From NCBI GenBank assembly GCA_001687465.1, contig LVLI01000313.1, positions 1 through 64,000 on the forward strand: 64,000 bases of DNA, given 5' to 3'. This document shows, piece by piece, positions 11,664 to 24,214 of this stretch. Source of the stretch: Halocafeteria seosinensis (taxonomy: Eukaryota; Sar; Bigyra; Bicosoecida). The number at the start of each line of letters is the position of its first letter. Within the stretch, counting starts at the first letter, position 1. A program made the translations under genes and the position numbers. Below the pieces are notes generated by a model. It did not search any database. It saw only the letters and a program-made list of their open reading frames with translations, and was not told the DNA's origin.

Positions 11664-12087
11664 GGCCAGTGAGGGTGAAGGTATGGTGAGCTATCTGTCA
11701 TACACACACATATGTGACAGATAGCCCATCGGCCGGGAGGTTGACCGCATCCTCTTAACGAGGAGCGGTATGCGCCCGTGTTAAGCAGCGGCGGGCCCGC
11801 TGTTCCTGCAGCCTCGCTGACATGCGCCGTGACGGAACACAGCACTGGTTTTGCTCAGGAGGCATCGGGGGAGGTGCCATGCCTGCGCCAACGATGTTAG
11901 GGCTACCGTCAAGGCTTAGTCTGGGCGGAGAAGGCCCTGAGCAGCTCAGTTGGGCTTAAGTGTTGATCCAGACGCAATAGTTGTGGTCAATGACAAGCCA
12001 CCATCTGACGTGGGAGGGGGGGCCCCAGGAGTTCCGTCCACCTCAGTTTCGTCAACATCTGTCACACGTGTGTGTGTGTGTGCTTGG
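11664..12087. mobile_element. Insertion in the decayed glycosyltransferase copy
   Basis: This roughly 420-bp segment has no counterpart in copies 1 and 2. The gene sequence at its two edges is similar (tgcctgg on the left, tgcttgg on the right), which may be a short target-site duplication. It contains a perfect 10-bp inverted repeat (ctatctgtca/tgacagatag, 11691-11724) and a run of gt dinucleotides near 12066-12083. Part of it matches 24410-24442. No coding capacity is evident, so it would be a non-autonomous element. Confidence 0.5.
11691..11724. repeat. Perfect inverted repeat, 10-bp arms
   Basis: Arms ctatctgtca (11691-11700) and tgacagatag (11715-11724) flank 14 bases of alternating ca/ta sequence. 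One arm with its neighbours recurs at 24410-24442 as gccggtgggctatctgtcac. Confidence 0.8.
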
Positions 12088-12350
12088 GAGGAGCAGCTCA
12101 ACTTCCCCGAAGGGAATTATCGTGACCACATACTTGGTCCAGCTTCCAGATCCTCAGAGAAAAGGTAAAAGCTACTCCTCTCAAGGCGCCGGTGAACTTA
12201 TCGACAAATACTACAAAAGTGCAGCGGCTCTGCATCTCCAAATATATGTTGGATAGACGAAGCGCTTAGTACATGGACCTCCCCTACATAGTAAGTTCAT
12301 GTCTTACGGAAAGAAGAACGGCGACGCATACATTATTCATAAGTGATGAG

Positions 12351-13640
12351 CGAAGAAGGACAATGGCTGGGAATCGACTACAGGCTGTCGGTTTTTCAGG
12401 CTGACACCCTACCAGGAAGGTTGCTCGCGAAGTATCTGATGGGTTCAACACTTTTGTCGCCTTTCGATGTACTATGTTGACAGAAGCCTTGCTTAATGCG
12501 AACGAATTGTACTGGAAGGCGATCTTGGGTTTTATTTAGTGCTTCTGCAATAGAAATGGAGGACAGGGAGTATCTGACAAGTCGTTTGAATGCCGATGGA
12601 ATGGAAGACTGAGCTGATTGAACGTCCACCATGAATTATATGCTTTCGATAATTCATACTCAAACTAATGTGATATTGCAGACTGAGCAAAGCAATGGTT
12701 GCATATCACCGCACAGACAAGTCTTGTTAGTGTCCCTTCGTGGGGCATCGGCTGTCAATGTGTTTCCACTTTAGGTTCTTAGTAATTGAAGTCTGGATTC
12801 GCATCAGATGCTACTCAATAATTCGCGACACAAAACATGCGGAATCGAGTTGTTTCGGTATCGTTGTTGTTCGACCGGATTTGACCACTAATACGAAGAG
12901 ACTTCCAAAAACGTCGACGGCCAACTACAGTAGTTCTCCTTGCTGACTCGTACCAGAATTAAGGTCCATAAACGTGCTAAGAATTGGATTCTGACCAGAG
13001 CTTACAGTCGGCACAGAGGTATAATTCTTGACATCGACGTCGTTGAATTTGAGCTGCACACTGGCATACGGGATTCGTCCACTACGTTTTTTTTGTAGAC
13101 CACGTTGCATAGAACCTGGCGCTGAGGAGGAAGCGGTTTTCCCTGGAACGAAGAATTAGTTTTCGACGTACTCAATAATTGAAGCGTCTGAAGAGGAAGC
13201 GTTTTTCCCTACGACGAAGAAGCGGTTTTCGACGTCGACGTCGGCTAGACTCCAATGCTGCTTAGCAGCTTCATTGGCTCGTCAATTCTCATGAGCTCCC
13301 GGCTGAGCAGAAAGCGCAGGTTTCATGTTTATCTCGTTCCTATATGCTGCCAATAGCTAAATATGCACGAACTACTCCATGTCGCCAGTTTTGACCAACG
13401 GGCACGTTGTGTGACTTCCTCGCCCACCGTTTGCGACCAGATCCCAACATGTTGCGATCATGTCCCTCCAGCTAGATTTTTTTGCCGTCCTCGAATACTC
13501 ACTCCAGTTTGTCCTCTAGTGTTTGTTGGCACTTATTCTGGTCCCCGACACCACGTATCGACTGTTGCACCCCCGCGGTTCAACTGTCATTGGCCTTGTA
13601 GGGCAAATACAACATCCCCTGGAATATTACCGTTACAAAA
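12351..13640. repeat. Second unit of the duplicated 3' flank
   Basis: This repeats 10238-11145 with scattered changes and extra insertions, including a second run of the words around gaagaagcggttttcgacgt near 13200-13235. It contains no supported gene and ends just before NAP1. Confidence 0.65.
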
Positions 13641-13714
13641 GCGACCTGCTGGGTTTTTTGTCGCTGATTCTTCGCTGTTATTAATTCCACCAAGGGTGCA
13701 TTTAAGGATTCAAT

Positions 13715-16700
13715 ATGGCTCACTTTGCCGAGCGTTTTCAGATCCTTCGGGAAGAAGGACAAGATTGTTTGGTGGAACTGTACCAACACTTGTTGGCGAT
13801 TGAGGGATCGGAAGTGGTCCGAACTGAACAGGATCCTGCTCTACGTGGAACCCAACACCAGAAACAAGCAACCATTTCGGGAACTTCTCAAGCAAGCGAG
13901 ACGGCTGGACCAGTACGCAGAGCGTCCCGAACGAACAGCTGGTTCGCCGGCTCGGTAGCGCATGAGGGAGGACTGAGCTGGCTCCAGGAACTGAAAACTT
14001 TGAAAAAAGTAATTGTCAGCAAGTACCCTCATTTGGACGTCGTGGAGCAAGAGCGCGATTTTTCAAGAATAAGTGAAGATTTCTTCGGCACGTTTACGAG
14101 TCTCGATGGACTCATAAAGTGTCTTCAAAAGGTGTGGAGGTTCCGGGAAGCGGTAAAGGAGGATCTCAATGGCTTCCTAATGCGAGTTAATGTGTTAGAG
14201 GTACGCAGAAATCATAGCTTATTGTTTAACACTACTGCTTTGGGGAACTGATTTATTCGTAACGCAGACGAGCACTAATTATCCGATTACGTTTCTCTTC
14301 TTAGATACACTGACGGTTTTCTTTAAGGTGATACACATGCTTGGGAGGCTTAATGAATCAGGGAATCTATTCATGGCGACGGCACTCTATGCCTCGGCTC
14401 ATTCACGCGTTCAAAACCAAGTGTTCAATGGGTTTAAACGCCTGTCAGATCTTTTGCAGCACGTGTACTATGGCGCTACCGTGGCAGTGCAGTCCGATTT
14501 ACCAGAAAACAGCTCAGACTTTATTTTCGATATAGTCAAGTGTTTGCGGAGAGAAGTATGTCATAGTTTGATTGTATCTATTCCCTATTCGTACAATTTC
14601 ACCAGGTAACTGAGTTTGCATCTTGCTCTCTTTCTCTTCAGATGAGGATCTGTGAAAACTTCCTTGATGATGGCAACGACTTCGCGTTTGATTTGATAGC
14701 CCAAGCCAATTCTTCGGGATGGACGAACACTTCTGGTAGCTCTACGGACCCCACGCAGGGTTCCCTTTTCAAAGTACAAAATGGAAATGTCTTCCGGAAT
14801 CTTACGTATTTTTCGAAGTTCCAAGAGTGGTCTTCGGTGGCGCTGCTATTGAGTACCTCGAAAATTCAGCAACCGCAGTATCGGTACGTAAAATCCCCGA
14901 CAAACAAGGCGAGACGCAGACGCATCTAACGCTAAATCCGCGTCCTTTATGACACAGGGAGATGTTCGTAGACTATCTGCGAGTGTTTTTGAAAGACGGG
15001 TTTTGGTTGCATTTATGCCGAGGACTCCGTATATTCCTACATAACGAATGGAGGGAATGGCTGAATGCCCTGAATGACTCAAAGTCACCGGTTTATGACC
15101 CTAACTTTCTCAGTCGACTTCAGGAAGATTCGAGGGAAAAGCGCGATACTGTGACCAAAGAGTTCATCAAGGAACTGGAACAAGATGCTGTGAAAAGTTC
15201 TCCACTGAAGCACAAGCGGCGGATGCGCATGCTTCTGGGAGCAGCTCGGCGCAGTCTTTGTCTTGTGCAAGAATGCCCTGGTATATTGGGACCCCAATTC
15301 GGCGTACGTTAATTTTGTCATTTGAGAGGAAGCGCTGATGGTCGATTGTGATGCTTTTTTGTACATTGCAGCGTATATTTTCCCTCGTTTCTTGTATTCG
15401 CGGTGAAATCGAATGGTACTTCCTCCACTTGATTCCACCACCAAAAAAGTCCAGCGTTGCCAGGAATTTGTACAAGGAAGAAGCTTTCCAAAACCCGTAA
15501 GGTTCCCAAGTTATCTTTATTTGTCTGAATGGCGCGTCAACGCTTCAATTGTGCAGTGACATCGTAGAAGTGATAGGAGTCGCAGCCTCACTATCAGAAA
15601 TGCTGAGGTCGAATAAAGAGATCGTTCAGCGGTATAGTGCAAAATACCTTGGAGGGGCTTTATACAGGCGCTTCCAGCGAGCCGTTTCCAAGGTACTTGC
15701 GAGTTGCCGATTTGTTGTTCTTAGGCAGTTTCTTATTCTAGTGGAACGTGTTTGCAGGTGGAGGGGCTGTCCTACATCAGTCCGAATCTCCGTGAGACTT
15801 TCGAGAGTTTGCGGGATACGCTGGCAGACGTTGGTAGTTCTCTTCAGGAAGGGAAATGTAAGTGGCTGCAGTTGCTTTGCTTGTGCCGAGCAGCCTGAGC
15901 ATAAGGTGACTTCTCTACCCTTGAAATGTTACAGCCTTTGAGGAAATAAACCTCTTCAAAGCCAGGACTAATTGGTTACGCTGTATCAGTTCGATCTGGT
16001 GTTCTGATGCCATGAAACTCCTGAAGGTATGCTTTCTAACTGTTTCAGGGAATACCCCTCATGTGGGCAATTAACCATTCCTATCGCTTCAGGACTCGGG
16101 TGGCACCGACACGCAAGAAGTAAACCCATTGCGGGAACTCATCGACTGCGGAAACCGTACTTTTGAAATCCATAGTTGGCGGTTGGATGCTTTTGATTAC
16201 CTCATGGCTGATTTTGCTTGTCTGCAACAGCTGTGGTGGTATCGTAATTCCATCTTCAAGGTTCGTCCGCGCTACTCCATTCACTCGATTTGTGGTGAAA
16301 ACATATGCGTCTACAACGCAGAACTTTCAAGAGGCACTAACGCAAAGAGAGAAAGGTGTTCCTCATCACATTGGGGATGTCTTCCGCATGTTAAATCACG
16401 CACCGCTGAACTGCCGTTCCTCAAATCCGAAAGAAGTAAGTTCGGTCACTAAAAGAATTCGTGGTCGATTGCAAAACAGTCGCTTGTGATTATACTCCCA
16501 CAGTTACAAGAGTTTCGGGAAGCTGCTGCAAGTCTCGCCAAGAATTCCTGGATACCAACCTTCCGAGCGGCCGTAAGACATCATTTGACGGAACTTGTAA
16601 CTTGGTCGGCTTATTATAACGTAAAAGTGGATCTAGAGTTGTCGCTAGAGCGCTTTGTGCTTTTGGAATCTGCTGCTCAAGGTTTCACCTTGCCGGTAGA

Positions 16701-18759
16701 CACCGTTCATGATAAGAAGCTTGAGACGTTTGGACATGTTTTGGATAAGAAAACAAAACGTCAAATCAAGGAACTGGGCGCAACACCAGGAACAGAAGTG
16801 TGTCTATCAGATTCTATTGGGAACGATTCCGACATCTCCATTTCAGACGAAGAAGGGATTCGGGTATTGCGGTGGTCACAACGGAGTCTTGAAATTCTAA
16901 TTCATGACACCCAACATATGGAAGATTTGCTCATCGGCAACACATTCATTAACCTAATTGAGGTTGCACGGAAGGAATTGACGAAGGCGTACCAGGAAGC
17001 TATCCAAGATTTGCAGTCTTCATCAGTTCAGTCCCTTTTTAAGCAGCGGATCCCCAGCTCCACACATTCGAAGTTCTTCTCGAATATGTATCGCCCTCGA
17101 TATATCGCCAAGGGTCTTGAAGCCTTCACCGATGTCATGCTGGATACTGTAGGATACGGAACGGAGCTCTCAGACTGCATCCGGGAAACATACTGTGCGG
17201 AGTTAGCGGGATCGATAGGACAAGAGTATATCATTGACCAATCTGGCTCGAAGGGCCACCGCGGGACAAATAAGGGCAGCAATGCGCTAAGTGAAAGCGT
17301 GCGAGAACTTGACATCGTGTCTTTGGTTTCTCGCTCCCCGCAAACTACAGCCACTGAACTACACAGCTCTTTCGTTGGATCAAGCTTAGCAAGTGCGGTA
17401 GCGGAGCAGCTTCGCGAATTCGTGGAAGAAGTCGTGGGAGTACCAGGATCTTCAAAGAAGAGTTCTGAAACAGCTCGGGCCTCAGCCTCCGTACTCTACA
17501 GTGAACCGCGAAAGACATACGCAGCATCTCCTTTCAATTTCAGTACGCGCCATCTGTTCGATATGGATGCCTCCCTTATTCTGACCAAGCACGAGACCTC
17601 AGAACTTGGCGAACTTCTGGGAATTCGTGGTTTTAGAATTGTCAGCTCTGTGTTGCTAGGCTTGGTGTCGGAGTACTTGAAAGAACTCTATGACTTCCTC
17701 AGCGCCGAATTCGAGTGGTTGCATAAACTAGTTGAAGCGTCATCTAGTGAAAGGATGCTAGAGATTACGGGGACTATACCTGGTAATCGTCTTGCTCGGG
17801 CATTTGGTGTCGCTGTTTCAATAGGACACGCACTCAATATCAGGGAAATGCTAGCTCGAGCTGTATCTGAAGCACTCCAACGGCATGATACATCATGCCG
17901 TCAAACTGTCCAAGGTGCCCGTGCAAAATTAATCGCCGCTGAACTTTGCGCCTTGAACACCACTTTGGATAAAGATGTGGTTCAGTGGTTGCAAACGCAA
18001 GCGGTATCGACTGTTGATAGCAGCTCCTCTGTAGCGCGTAGCTGCAGTGAAGGCCCGTATCAGGGTTATAACAGTTTGGATCAGCAACACTTGAAATCGA
18101 ATGTTGCGCACGGAGATACAAGCGGCTCCGGTGCGTTTGCAGAATTCCAGGAAGTAACTGACTTGATTAACGATCTTTCGGCGAGCACCAGTGGCAGTAT
18201 AAGTAGCTTTCTCGGTCACAATGGTGTCCCTGATCCGTCCTTGAACTTCGTCGTGAAAGAGTGTGTCGATTCTTCCCGGGATCCGAAGTTTTGGGGTCTA
18301 CTTCCGATAGGCATCGCTGCTATTTTCGGTGCTGACGTATGGAAAAAGGCGCATTTTTCGAACGGACTCGAAGCCTTTTCAAATAATGCTCAGATGGTTG
18401 CTATCACTGGCCACCGTCTTGTACATGCAGTGTACTACTCTCTTCCCACTTCCATCACAACTGAGGCCGCCGGTTGGGGAATTGGACGAACGAACCAGCG
18501 TTCCCATACTGCATGGATGGAGACCATGCTCGAGCGATCTACCGCCATGCTTACGGCGCTCATGGACAAACACCCGAAACAAATTCCGCTACGAGGCTTC
18601 CCGTTCTTGATAAGAGACTTGGGAACATACGGAGACCTGATGGCGAAATCCACATTCGAGCGCAAGGCGCCTTGCGCAGCAGGAGTTCTGAATTCGGGCA
18701 GTGCCCACTCGATGTTCTATGACGCGTCTCGGTCGAAGTTCGTGGCTATCAAGCGCTGA
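13715..18759 (+). CDS. NAP1: NAP1/HEM family subunit of the WAVE regulatory complex
   Basis: Eleven exons give 1450 residues: 13715-14200, 14268-14555, 14642-14883, 14958-15303, 15372-15496, 15557-15692, 15758-15857, 15935-16026, 16093-16260, 16322-16435 and 16504-18759. All introns are 60-86 nt with consistent phases. The family is recognised along its length: FAERFQILREEGQDCLVELY at the start, CPGILGPQFG, IEWYFLHLIPPPKKS, YSAKYLGG, NLFKARTNWLRC, PHHIGDVFRMLN, SELGELLGIRGFRIVSS and NNAQMVAITGHRLVHAVYYS all align in order with animal NCKAP1/HEM proteins. NAP1 pairs with the Sra1/PIR121 subunit as the scaffold of the pentameric WAVE/SCAR complex, which activates Arp2/3 downstream of Rac. It is longer than the animal protein (about 1130), mainly through Ser-rich inserts in the last exon. 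One intron uses the donor GTTCGT. Confidence 0.85.
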
Positions 18760-19065
18760 GTATGTTTGCCCACAAGGCAACGCCCCGTGGTTTGACAGCT
18801 TCCTGTAAATTCTAGGATTACATACACTCAAGCAATGTGTTGATGGGTTAATCCAATACGCTTCTAAGCAAAATGTCGAAACACAAAACAGAGCATACGT
18901 ACCCGTCAGCTACAAAGATTCTAAATTGGGTATTTGTCATATTTTGCTAAGCCTCAAGCCTGTATACTAAAACATTGGATGCTAACCTAACCATGAAGAG
19001 TATCGTGTAACAAACTCAGGATGAATCATGGATGGGTAACGTTCATGTCTTATGTCTCAGGTAAA
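18760..19065. other. Convergent intergenic gap
   Basis: AT-rich sequence between the ends of NAP1 and the minus-strand gene that follows; it presumably carries both 3' UTRs. No other feature seen. Confidence 0.5.
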
Positions 19066-19763
19066 TCACACACCAAGCTCTTCGCTTGCCACCTGCTGAA
19101 AAGCGCTGAAATCAAAGTAACTACGATACGCTTTCCAAGCGAGCCGACTTTTAGAAATTTCATCCAAATCTTCTAAGCCGTCTTCGGAGTAGGTGTCTTC
19201 GTCTCGATAGTAACCGTAACTTGGTGCTGCCGGGGAAGGTGCTCTCAAAGCGCTACGACCGGGAAAAATGAAAAACAATTTGTATAAGACCTCCCTGTAT
19301 ATATTTCTTTGCCACTTCATAGTTAGCCCAGACCAGTAAATGGAGGCTTCGCAGGTATCGCCACGCAAGCCATGAAGATCAAGATATTCGGACAACTTTC
19401 CATTACTTGTGGCCTCCCTATCGAATGCGGTTACATTGAAGAACTCTCTTCCTGACTCATTGCCATCTGGTCTTCTCTTCCAGGAGATTTTCATATTGAA
19501 AGTACCATCCGGATTTCGCCCTTCGATAGCGCACACCGTCTGGGTCACACGGTTATCTGTGTCAATACTGATGTCGTTGACTTTGCATAGTGGAGGAACA
19601 TCTTGTTTGCAAAATATTCTCCCACGAAATTCACCAACGGGATCTCCCAAATCGTTGTAGCTATAAATTCGGTTGAGGTCCTGAGAAAATTCATTAGAAA
19701 ACGATCAATGCATTATACAACAGTTTGTATCTTGTAGAATAAGAAATAAACTACGCTTACCAT
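19066..19763 (-). CDS. Hypothetical protein, two exons
   Basis: On the minus strand, exon 1 is just the ATG (19761-19763), followed by an 80-nt intron (donor GTAAGC at 19760, acceptor TCTCAG) and exon 2 at 19680-19066. Together they encode 205 residues starting MDLNRIYSYNDLGDPVGEF. I do not recognise the family. The N-terminal 120 residues look like a small beta-rich domain (VCAIEGRNPDGTFNMKISW, EFFNVTAFD). A short hydrophobic patch (LYKLFFIFPG) follows, then an acidic Ser/Tyr tail (YYRDEDTYSEDGLEDLDE). A start codon that is itself a whole coding exon is unusual but consistent with the very early introns seen elsewhere in this window. Confidence 0.65.
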
Positions 19764-20713
19764 GATTATTGTCAACCAGCCAGCCAACTTATTTCTTTCT
19801 TTCGTTAGTCGTTAGCCAAATACAGCAAATGCTCTCGTCTTACCAACACAAAACACGCCTTTCTTTCTTTCTAAGAATGTGAGTGCACCAAGATCCGACT
19901 CGCCGCGGGTATGTGAAGCCGCTGCGGAAAGCTGTGGAAGCGAAGCAAGGTTAATCTACTTATATGATAAGTTATATCCAGTCTGCCAAAAATTTTCCTT
20001 GGATGCGCAATGCTGGCTCAGAGGGCCACGACATAGGTGGAACATGAGTCGCGCGTACTATAGTGGGTATGGGGCGAACTACGATCGTTACGAAAGTGGA
20101 TGAGATGAGGTGCCAAGGAGAACTGTGCTTTAGTTATATGGAACGCGGCTAGCACCTACCGGTAACGAAGATACAACTGGGATGGGACCAGGAATGGGGG
20201 CGGAAGGTAAACTCGAGCTGTATGGATTTGCGGAGCCATCACCAATCTCAAAGATTTTCACTGGGCTCTCCGCCGGAGGAGGGTAACTGTTCCAGCTTTG
20301 ATGCTCAGATCGACACGGAAGAAGATTATGCAGTCGATATGAGACTGAAGGAAATCCGATAAGTTAGGGCCTTGCCAAAGGAAGCTTCCAGCGGGACAGG
20401 CAAGGGATTGTACATAATTCCCAGTACCGAGACAGCTCATAGCCCCACGCAGCTAAACGAAGGAGCAATTACAGAACTTGGCGGTCGCATGTTGCTTGGC
20501 TACCTTATCAAGTCTTCGTCGAGTGAAAAGCTAGCTCAGTCACGTCGAGAGTCGAGAGCGGCTACACTGTCCTGGGCGATCCTCACTTGACACAGCTTCG
20601 CAGTATCCTCGCGATTTGTGACTCAGAAGTTTTGGGCTAAGTGCCGTTGGACTATCGGATATCGATTGCAGATTGGTTTGCAGCGTGGGAGTGCGGACTT
20701 TGATTCTTGTGTC
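19764..20713. other. Region between two minus-strand genes, with possible decayed coding
   Basis: On the plus strand, broken open segments carry protein-like sequence: MSRAYYSGYGANYDRYESG from 20044, then MGPGMGAEGKLELYGF and DTEEDYAVDMRLKEIR, and a segment to about 20589 with GGRMLLGYLIKSS. No GT-AG introns of plausible size join them, so I cannot build a gene. It may be a decayed gene or chance. Confidence 0.25.
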
Positions 20714-23173
20714 TCATTGAATGTCATGAGCAATCAATTGCTCCACTGGAGAGTCGGTTTGCCGAATCTGCCCATCGGGGGGATGGCGAGAACCAGTTGC
20801 TTGTTCAGTAGAATAAATCTTGTACGCCAGGATGACACCCCCAGCGACAATAACCATACCTGTACGGTCATTCCATGCGACTACGCATATTAATTGGTTT
20901 CAGATAGGGTCATTCCACGGCGACATACCAATTATCTGAGCAGCCAGTTCTCCAGCCGAATCTGATTCTGTATACCCTTGGCCGAAGTGAATTATAGTAA
21001 GGAGTACTCCTGCCAAGAACCATGTCGCTTGTGTGTTTTCCTCGCTGGAACGGATGGTGCAGTATGGCCCAGTTATCGATACGGATACTTTACGGTAGTG
21101 TACTTACCTCACCTTGTCGTATAAGTAGAAAAGGGCCACCAGGCCCACACCAGTGACGAAAATGCCCGTTACGATCACCTCAAATACCTCACTCACATCC
21201 ACGTCTGTATTAAACGTGTTGAGCTCCCGAACAGTAAGGGCCCCACCAGAAATCAAGGACATTATTGCAGTGACCAGGTTAACGAAAAAAGCCTTTGCCA
21301 ACGGAGACACTTCAGCGCAGCATACTTTGTTGAATATTGAGGCAAGACTCCAGCAAATAGCCAGCATTATCGAAAACGGGATACCGCTGGCAATTTCACT
21401 ATTTCGGAATCCCGAAAAATCCGGAAAGGACATAACGAATGCACCAACTACTGCTACTAGGTACCCGAGAAGTCTCACGGCTATTATTCTTTTTTGGAAC
21501 TTAATGTTCTCCTTGCTGACAAGCTCTACTTTGGAAAAGACCGTGACCGCTCCTTCATCATCACTCTGAAAACTTTGAAACATTCGCGTGTTCGGGGCAT
21601 TTTCCACACTTTGGATCAGTATGAACTTTAAAAATACTGTTATCACGGGAATCAAACTGGTACATGACGAAATCACTGACGTATTGACAGCATCCTGGGC
21701 AAACATTACCAGAAGTAACGGAATCTCAAGAATAAGTAGGGAGAGGACTATCATCGCTCCTGCTAGCTCTAGGTGCAAGAATGGGGCAAGCACATCCCAC
21801 AGGCGTTGGTCGTCCGGATTTTTTCGTGTTAGTGAGAAGTACGACGAAGTTCCCAAGAGTGTACCACACGTGATGGCACCCGAGGCTGCTTGTACGAATA
21901 TCTTTAAGAACGGACTGAAATCTCTGGTTAATCTCATCTCACCGTTCATTAGAAACAAATGTGTAGCAGAGAGATAGCAAAGAGCCATAGGGATTATATA
22001 CTTGCGAAATAGTCGTGTTGCCTTTTTTCCTATTCCCACCTTCTCTTGATGAATACGTAAACGGGAGGATGCCGGCGTTGCACTATCATCCACTTCAAAC
22101 CGTTCAACCAAACAATCGTTCATCGAACCTGTCGTCCCATCGACATTTGGTTCTCCAGCCAGAGCAGCGGCGGCTTCAAATACAGGCAGTTCAGAGACGT
22201 CACGTTCGTGTTCCTCTCTCTGTTGCCCGTGAGCTCGAGGCCGTACTTCGCGTACCAGGATAAGCAGAATCGTTGCATTGAGCATTCCGTGCATAGGACT
22301 AAATAGGTCTTCAATAAAGCCCAAGACACGATTCTCGCTCCCTTCGATCATGATGTAGAAACGATTGACAGCAGGGAGCGCCCAAACAAGTATAAAGACA
22401 AGTACAAACGGTGCCAGTTCCAATGCAACGCCCAGTGGGTCCTCAGGGAGAATAGGCTCTTCCTCCGCCCCTTGTGGGAGAAATTCCAGTGAATCGTAGT
22501 TGAAGTGGTCTTCGTCTTTGGGTCCCTCGATGGAAGTTGAATTAGCCCTTTTTCGGACATAGCGATGGCTCAGCGCTATAGCGAGAATCCCGCAGAAGAT
22601 GCAAATGAGTAGAGGGATATAGAAGATGATGACCCTATATGTCTTGAAGTCTTGACCCATCCAACACCAAGTGGTTGCCGTTGGCCCAAATGCTTCTATC
22701 GAACCACTGATAAGAATCGACAGGAACGCGCCGCCCCATGATATTACTCCGTAGGTCCATATTACGCCTTGATTCCCCAGCGTTTCTTTACGGTCGACTT
22801 TGGCCTTGACATATTTGTACATCAAGTGCGCGAAGCAGGCGCTCCACAGAAACGAAGCTAGGAGATATTGTATAAAGATTGCTTGCATCCGGCAAACTCC
22901 ACTTTCTTTAGCTGTAAGATTGTCCGCCGACGCGTCGTAATAGCGTCGAGTAAAAGCGGACATCGTGAAACCTATTGAACTAAGAAGGTCAGCGGCCGAA
23001 ATGTTGATCACAACACCAACGAGAGTGGTGAGACGTCCATCTGAACTTCTTTTGAGACAAATGGAAAGAATGACAAGCCCGGCCACTAAGGATGCCATGC
23101 TGTTGGAGCAACTCACGATGACATTGTCTCGTGGCTGTTTGGGGAATTCGTGATTCTCGTCCAGATCCCGCAT
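20714..23173 (-). CDS. Fusion of a cAMP-receptor-like GPCR and a DMT-type transporter
   Basis: Three minus-strand exons, 23173-21108, 21044-20929 and 20859-20714, give 775 residues. The introns (63 and 69 nt) have GTAAGT/GTATGT donors and restore a natural C-terminus (WFLAGVLLTIIHFGQGY, then MVIVAGGVILAYKIYST). Residues about 20-320 form a seven-span domain like Dictyostelium CAR/GPR157-type receptors: LVGVVINISAADLLSSIGF (TM2), CRMQAIFIQYLLASFLWSAC (TM3), WCWMG before TM5, and LVFILVWALPAVNRFY (TM6). A charged linker (about 320-388) follows. Residues about 390-745 form eight or more further spans like EamA/drug-metabolite transporters, with internal repeat character (SVISSCTSLIPVITVFL, then GIPFSIMLAICWSLASIFNK). 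A receptor and a transporter in one chain is unusual. The coding frame is open across both halves in one exon, so fusion by mis-splicing is unlikely. The start at 23173 is the first ATG. Confidence 0.75.
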
Positions 23174-24200
23174 TGTAAACCTTCTAGGCGAATAATACGC
23201 GAAGATTAACAATATCTCGTTTTGGTTCGTTTTCCCAGGTATTCTTCACCTTTTTCGTACGGTAGGTGTTTACCCTACCTCAGGTGGATTGCGACGCAAA
23301 GTTACTTCAATGTGTATGGTGTCCCTCACACAGGACGTGTTTCCGAAGAACACGCAGAGCAAACTACCCTTCACTGTCTTCCTTCAAAGTTTTCAGCCTC
23401 CCAGAATCATGAACACACTGGAATGTTTGGAGATAGGAGTTGGTTGTGGCTCGAACCTGACAAACGTGGTTGGTCGAGACGAGTATCCGAATTGGTGTTG
23501 AACGAACCCCTTCCACCAGAAGATTCTCCCGATACATGCGAGAAACCACCAATTGGTCGATATCCCACTTACTTGTACAAAATCACTCTGTACGTACAAA
23601 GGCTTCCCAATGGTGCTCAACCAAACCATGCATGCCAACCATGTGTGAAGTGGTAGCTGTACTACAGCAGCTGGTATGTCTTGTAGTTTCAGTAGTTCAA
23701 CCCAAAGTTCGTAGCTCACGGGCTAGTGACGCCTAGCGTAGCATATGGGTGAGTTGATATTTAAGCCAGTATCCTTAACCCATATTACCCGTCTGTTACA
23801 GTGTAGAGAATCGCAAAGAACTTAAGCATCATTACACTGATCACATCATCGAGCACGGTATCTTCCGTACGTTCTTGCGTTTGTTGATTCGGAAGTTTGC
23901 TGAGATTGTTTCTGGTATCACCAATAGTCATAGTCATCTATTGAGGAGACGACTCACGGTGTCACGTCGATGTGGCACACCGTACAGTAAAAGCGCTCCC
24001 ATGTATCGGTTAGACCTCGTAAGTTTATCCTTCCACCCTTGCCTCTCGGATTTATGTACCTCTCTTTACTGGCATCTTCTCCATATGCGTATGTACATCT
24101 TCACTGCGGGGTCTGCCGATCCCCTGTGTATGGCTTGTCCACGCGTTAGTGACGAGTCTTCCTTCCGAAAACACAGAAACAGATAAGATTCGAGGAAGTA
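23174..24200. other. Intergenic region
   Basis: It holds the presumed promoter of the minus-strand GPCR fusion. Plus-strand frames of up to 144 codons are present, but they overlap in several frames and carry no motif. No gene supported. Confidence 0.4.
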
Positions 24201-24214
24201 GAATTAGATTCATT

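Larger units (their letters stand above)
11146..12350 (+). pseudogene. Decayed third copy of the epimerase/glycosyltransferase gene
   Basis: Three blocks match copy 2: 11146-11665 (like 8920-9435), about 12088-12252 (like 9430-9595) and about 12257-12350 (like 10150-10245). It lacks the first third of the gene. An in-frame stop replaces Arg after MEESLA, a base insertion breaks the frame near 11313, and about 550 bases of the glycosyltransferase domain are deleted at 12253. About 420 bases of unrelated DNA split blocks one and two. It is followed by the duplicated 3' flank. Confidence 0.85.

Noticed and set aside
23222-23760. 144-codon plus-strand frame beside the GPCR start
   Set aside because: Several overlapping frames on both strands, no motif, Cys/Trp-rich chance composition.
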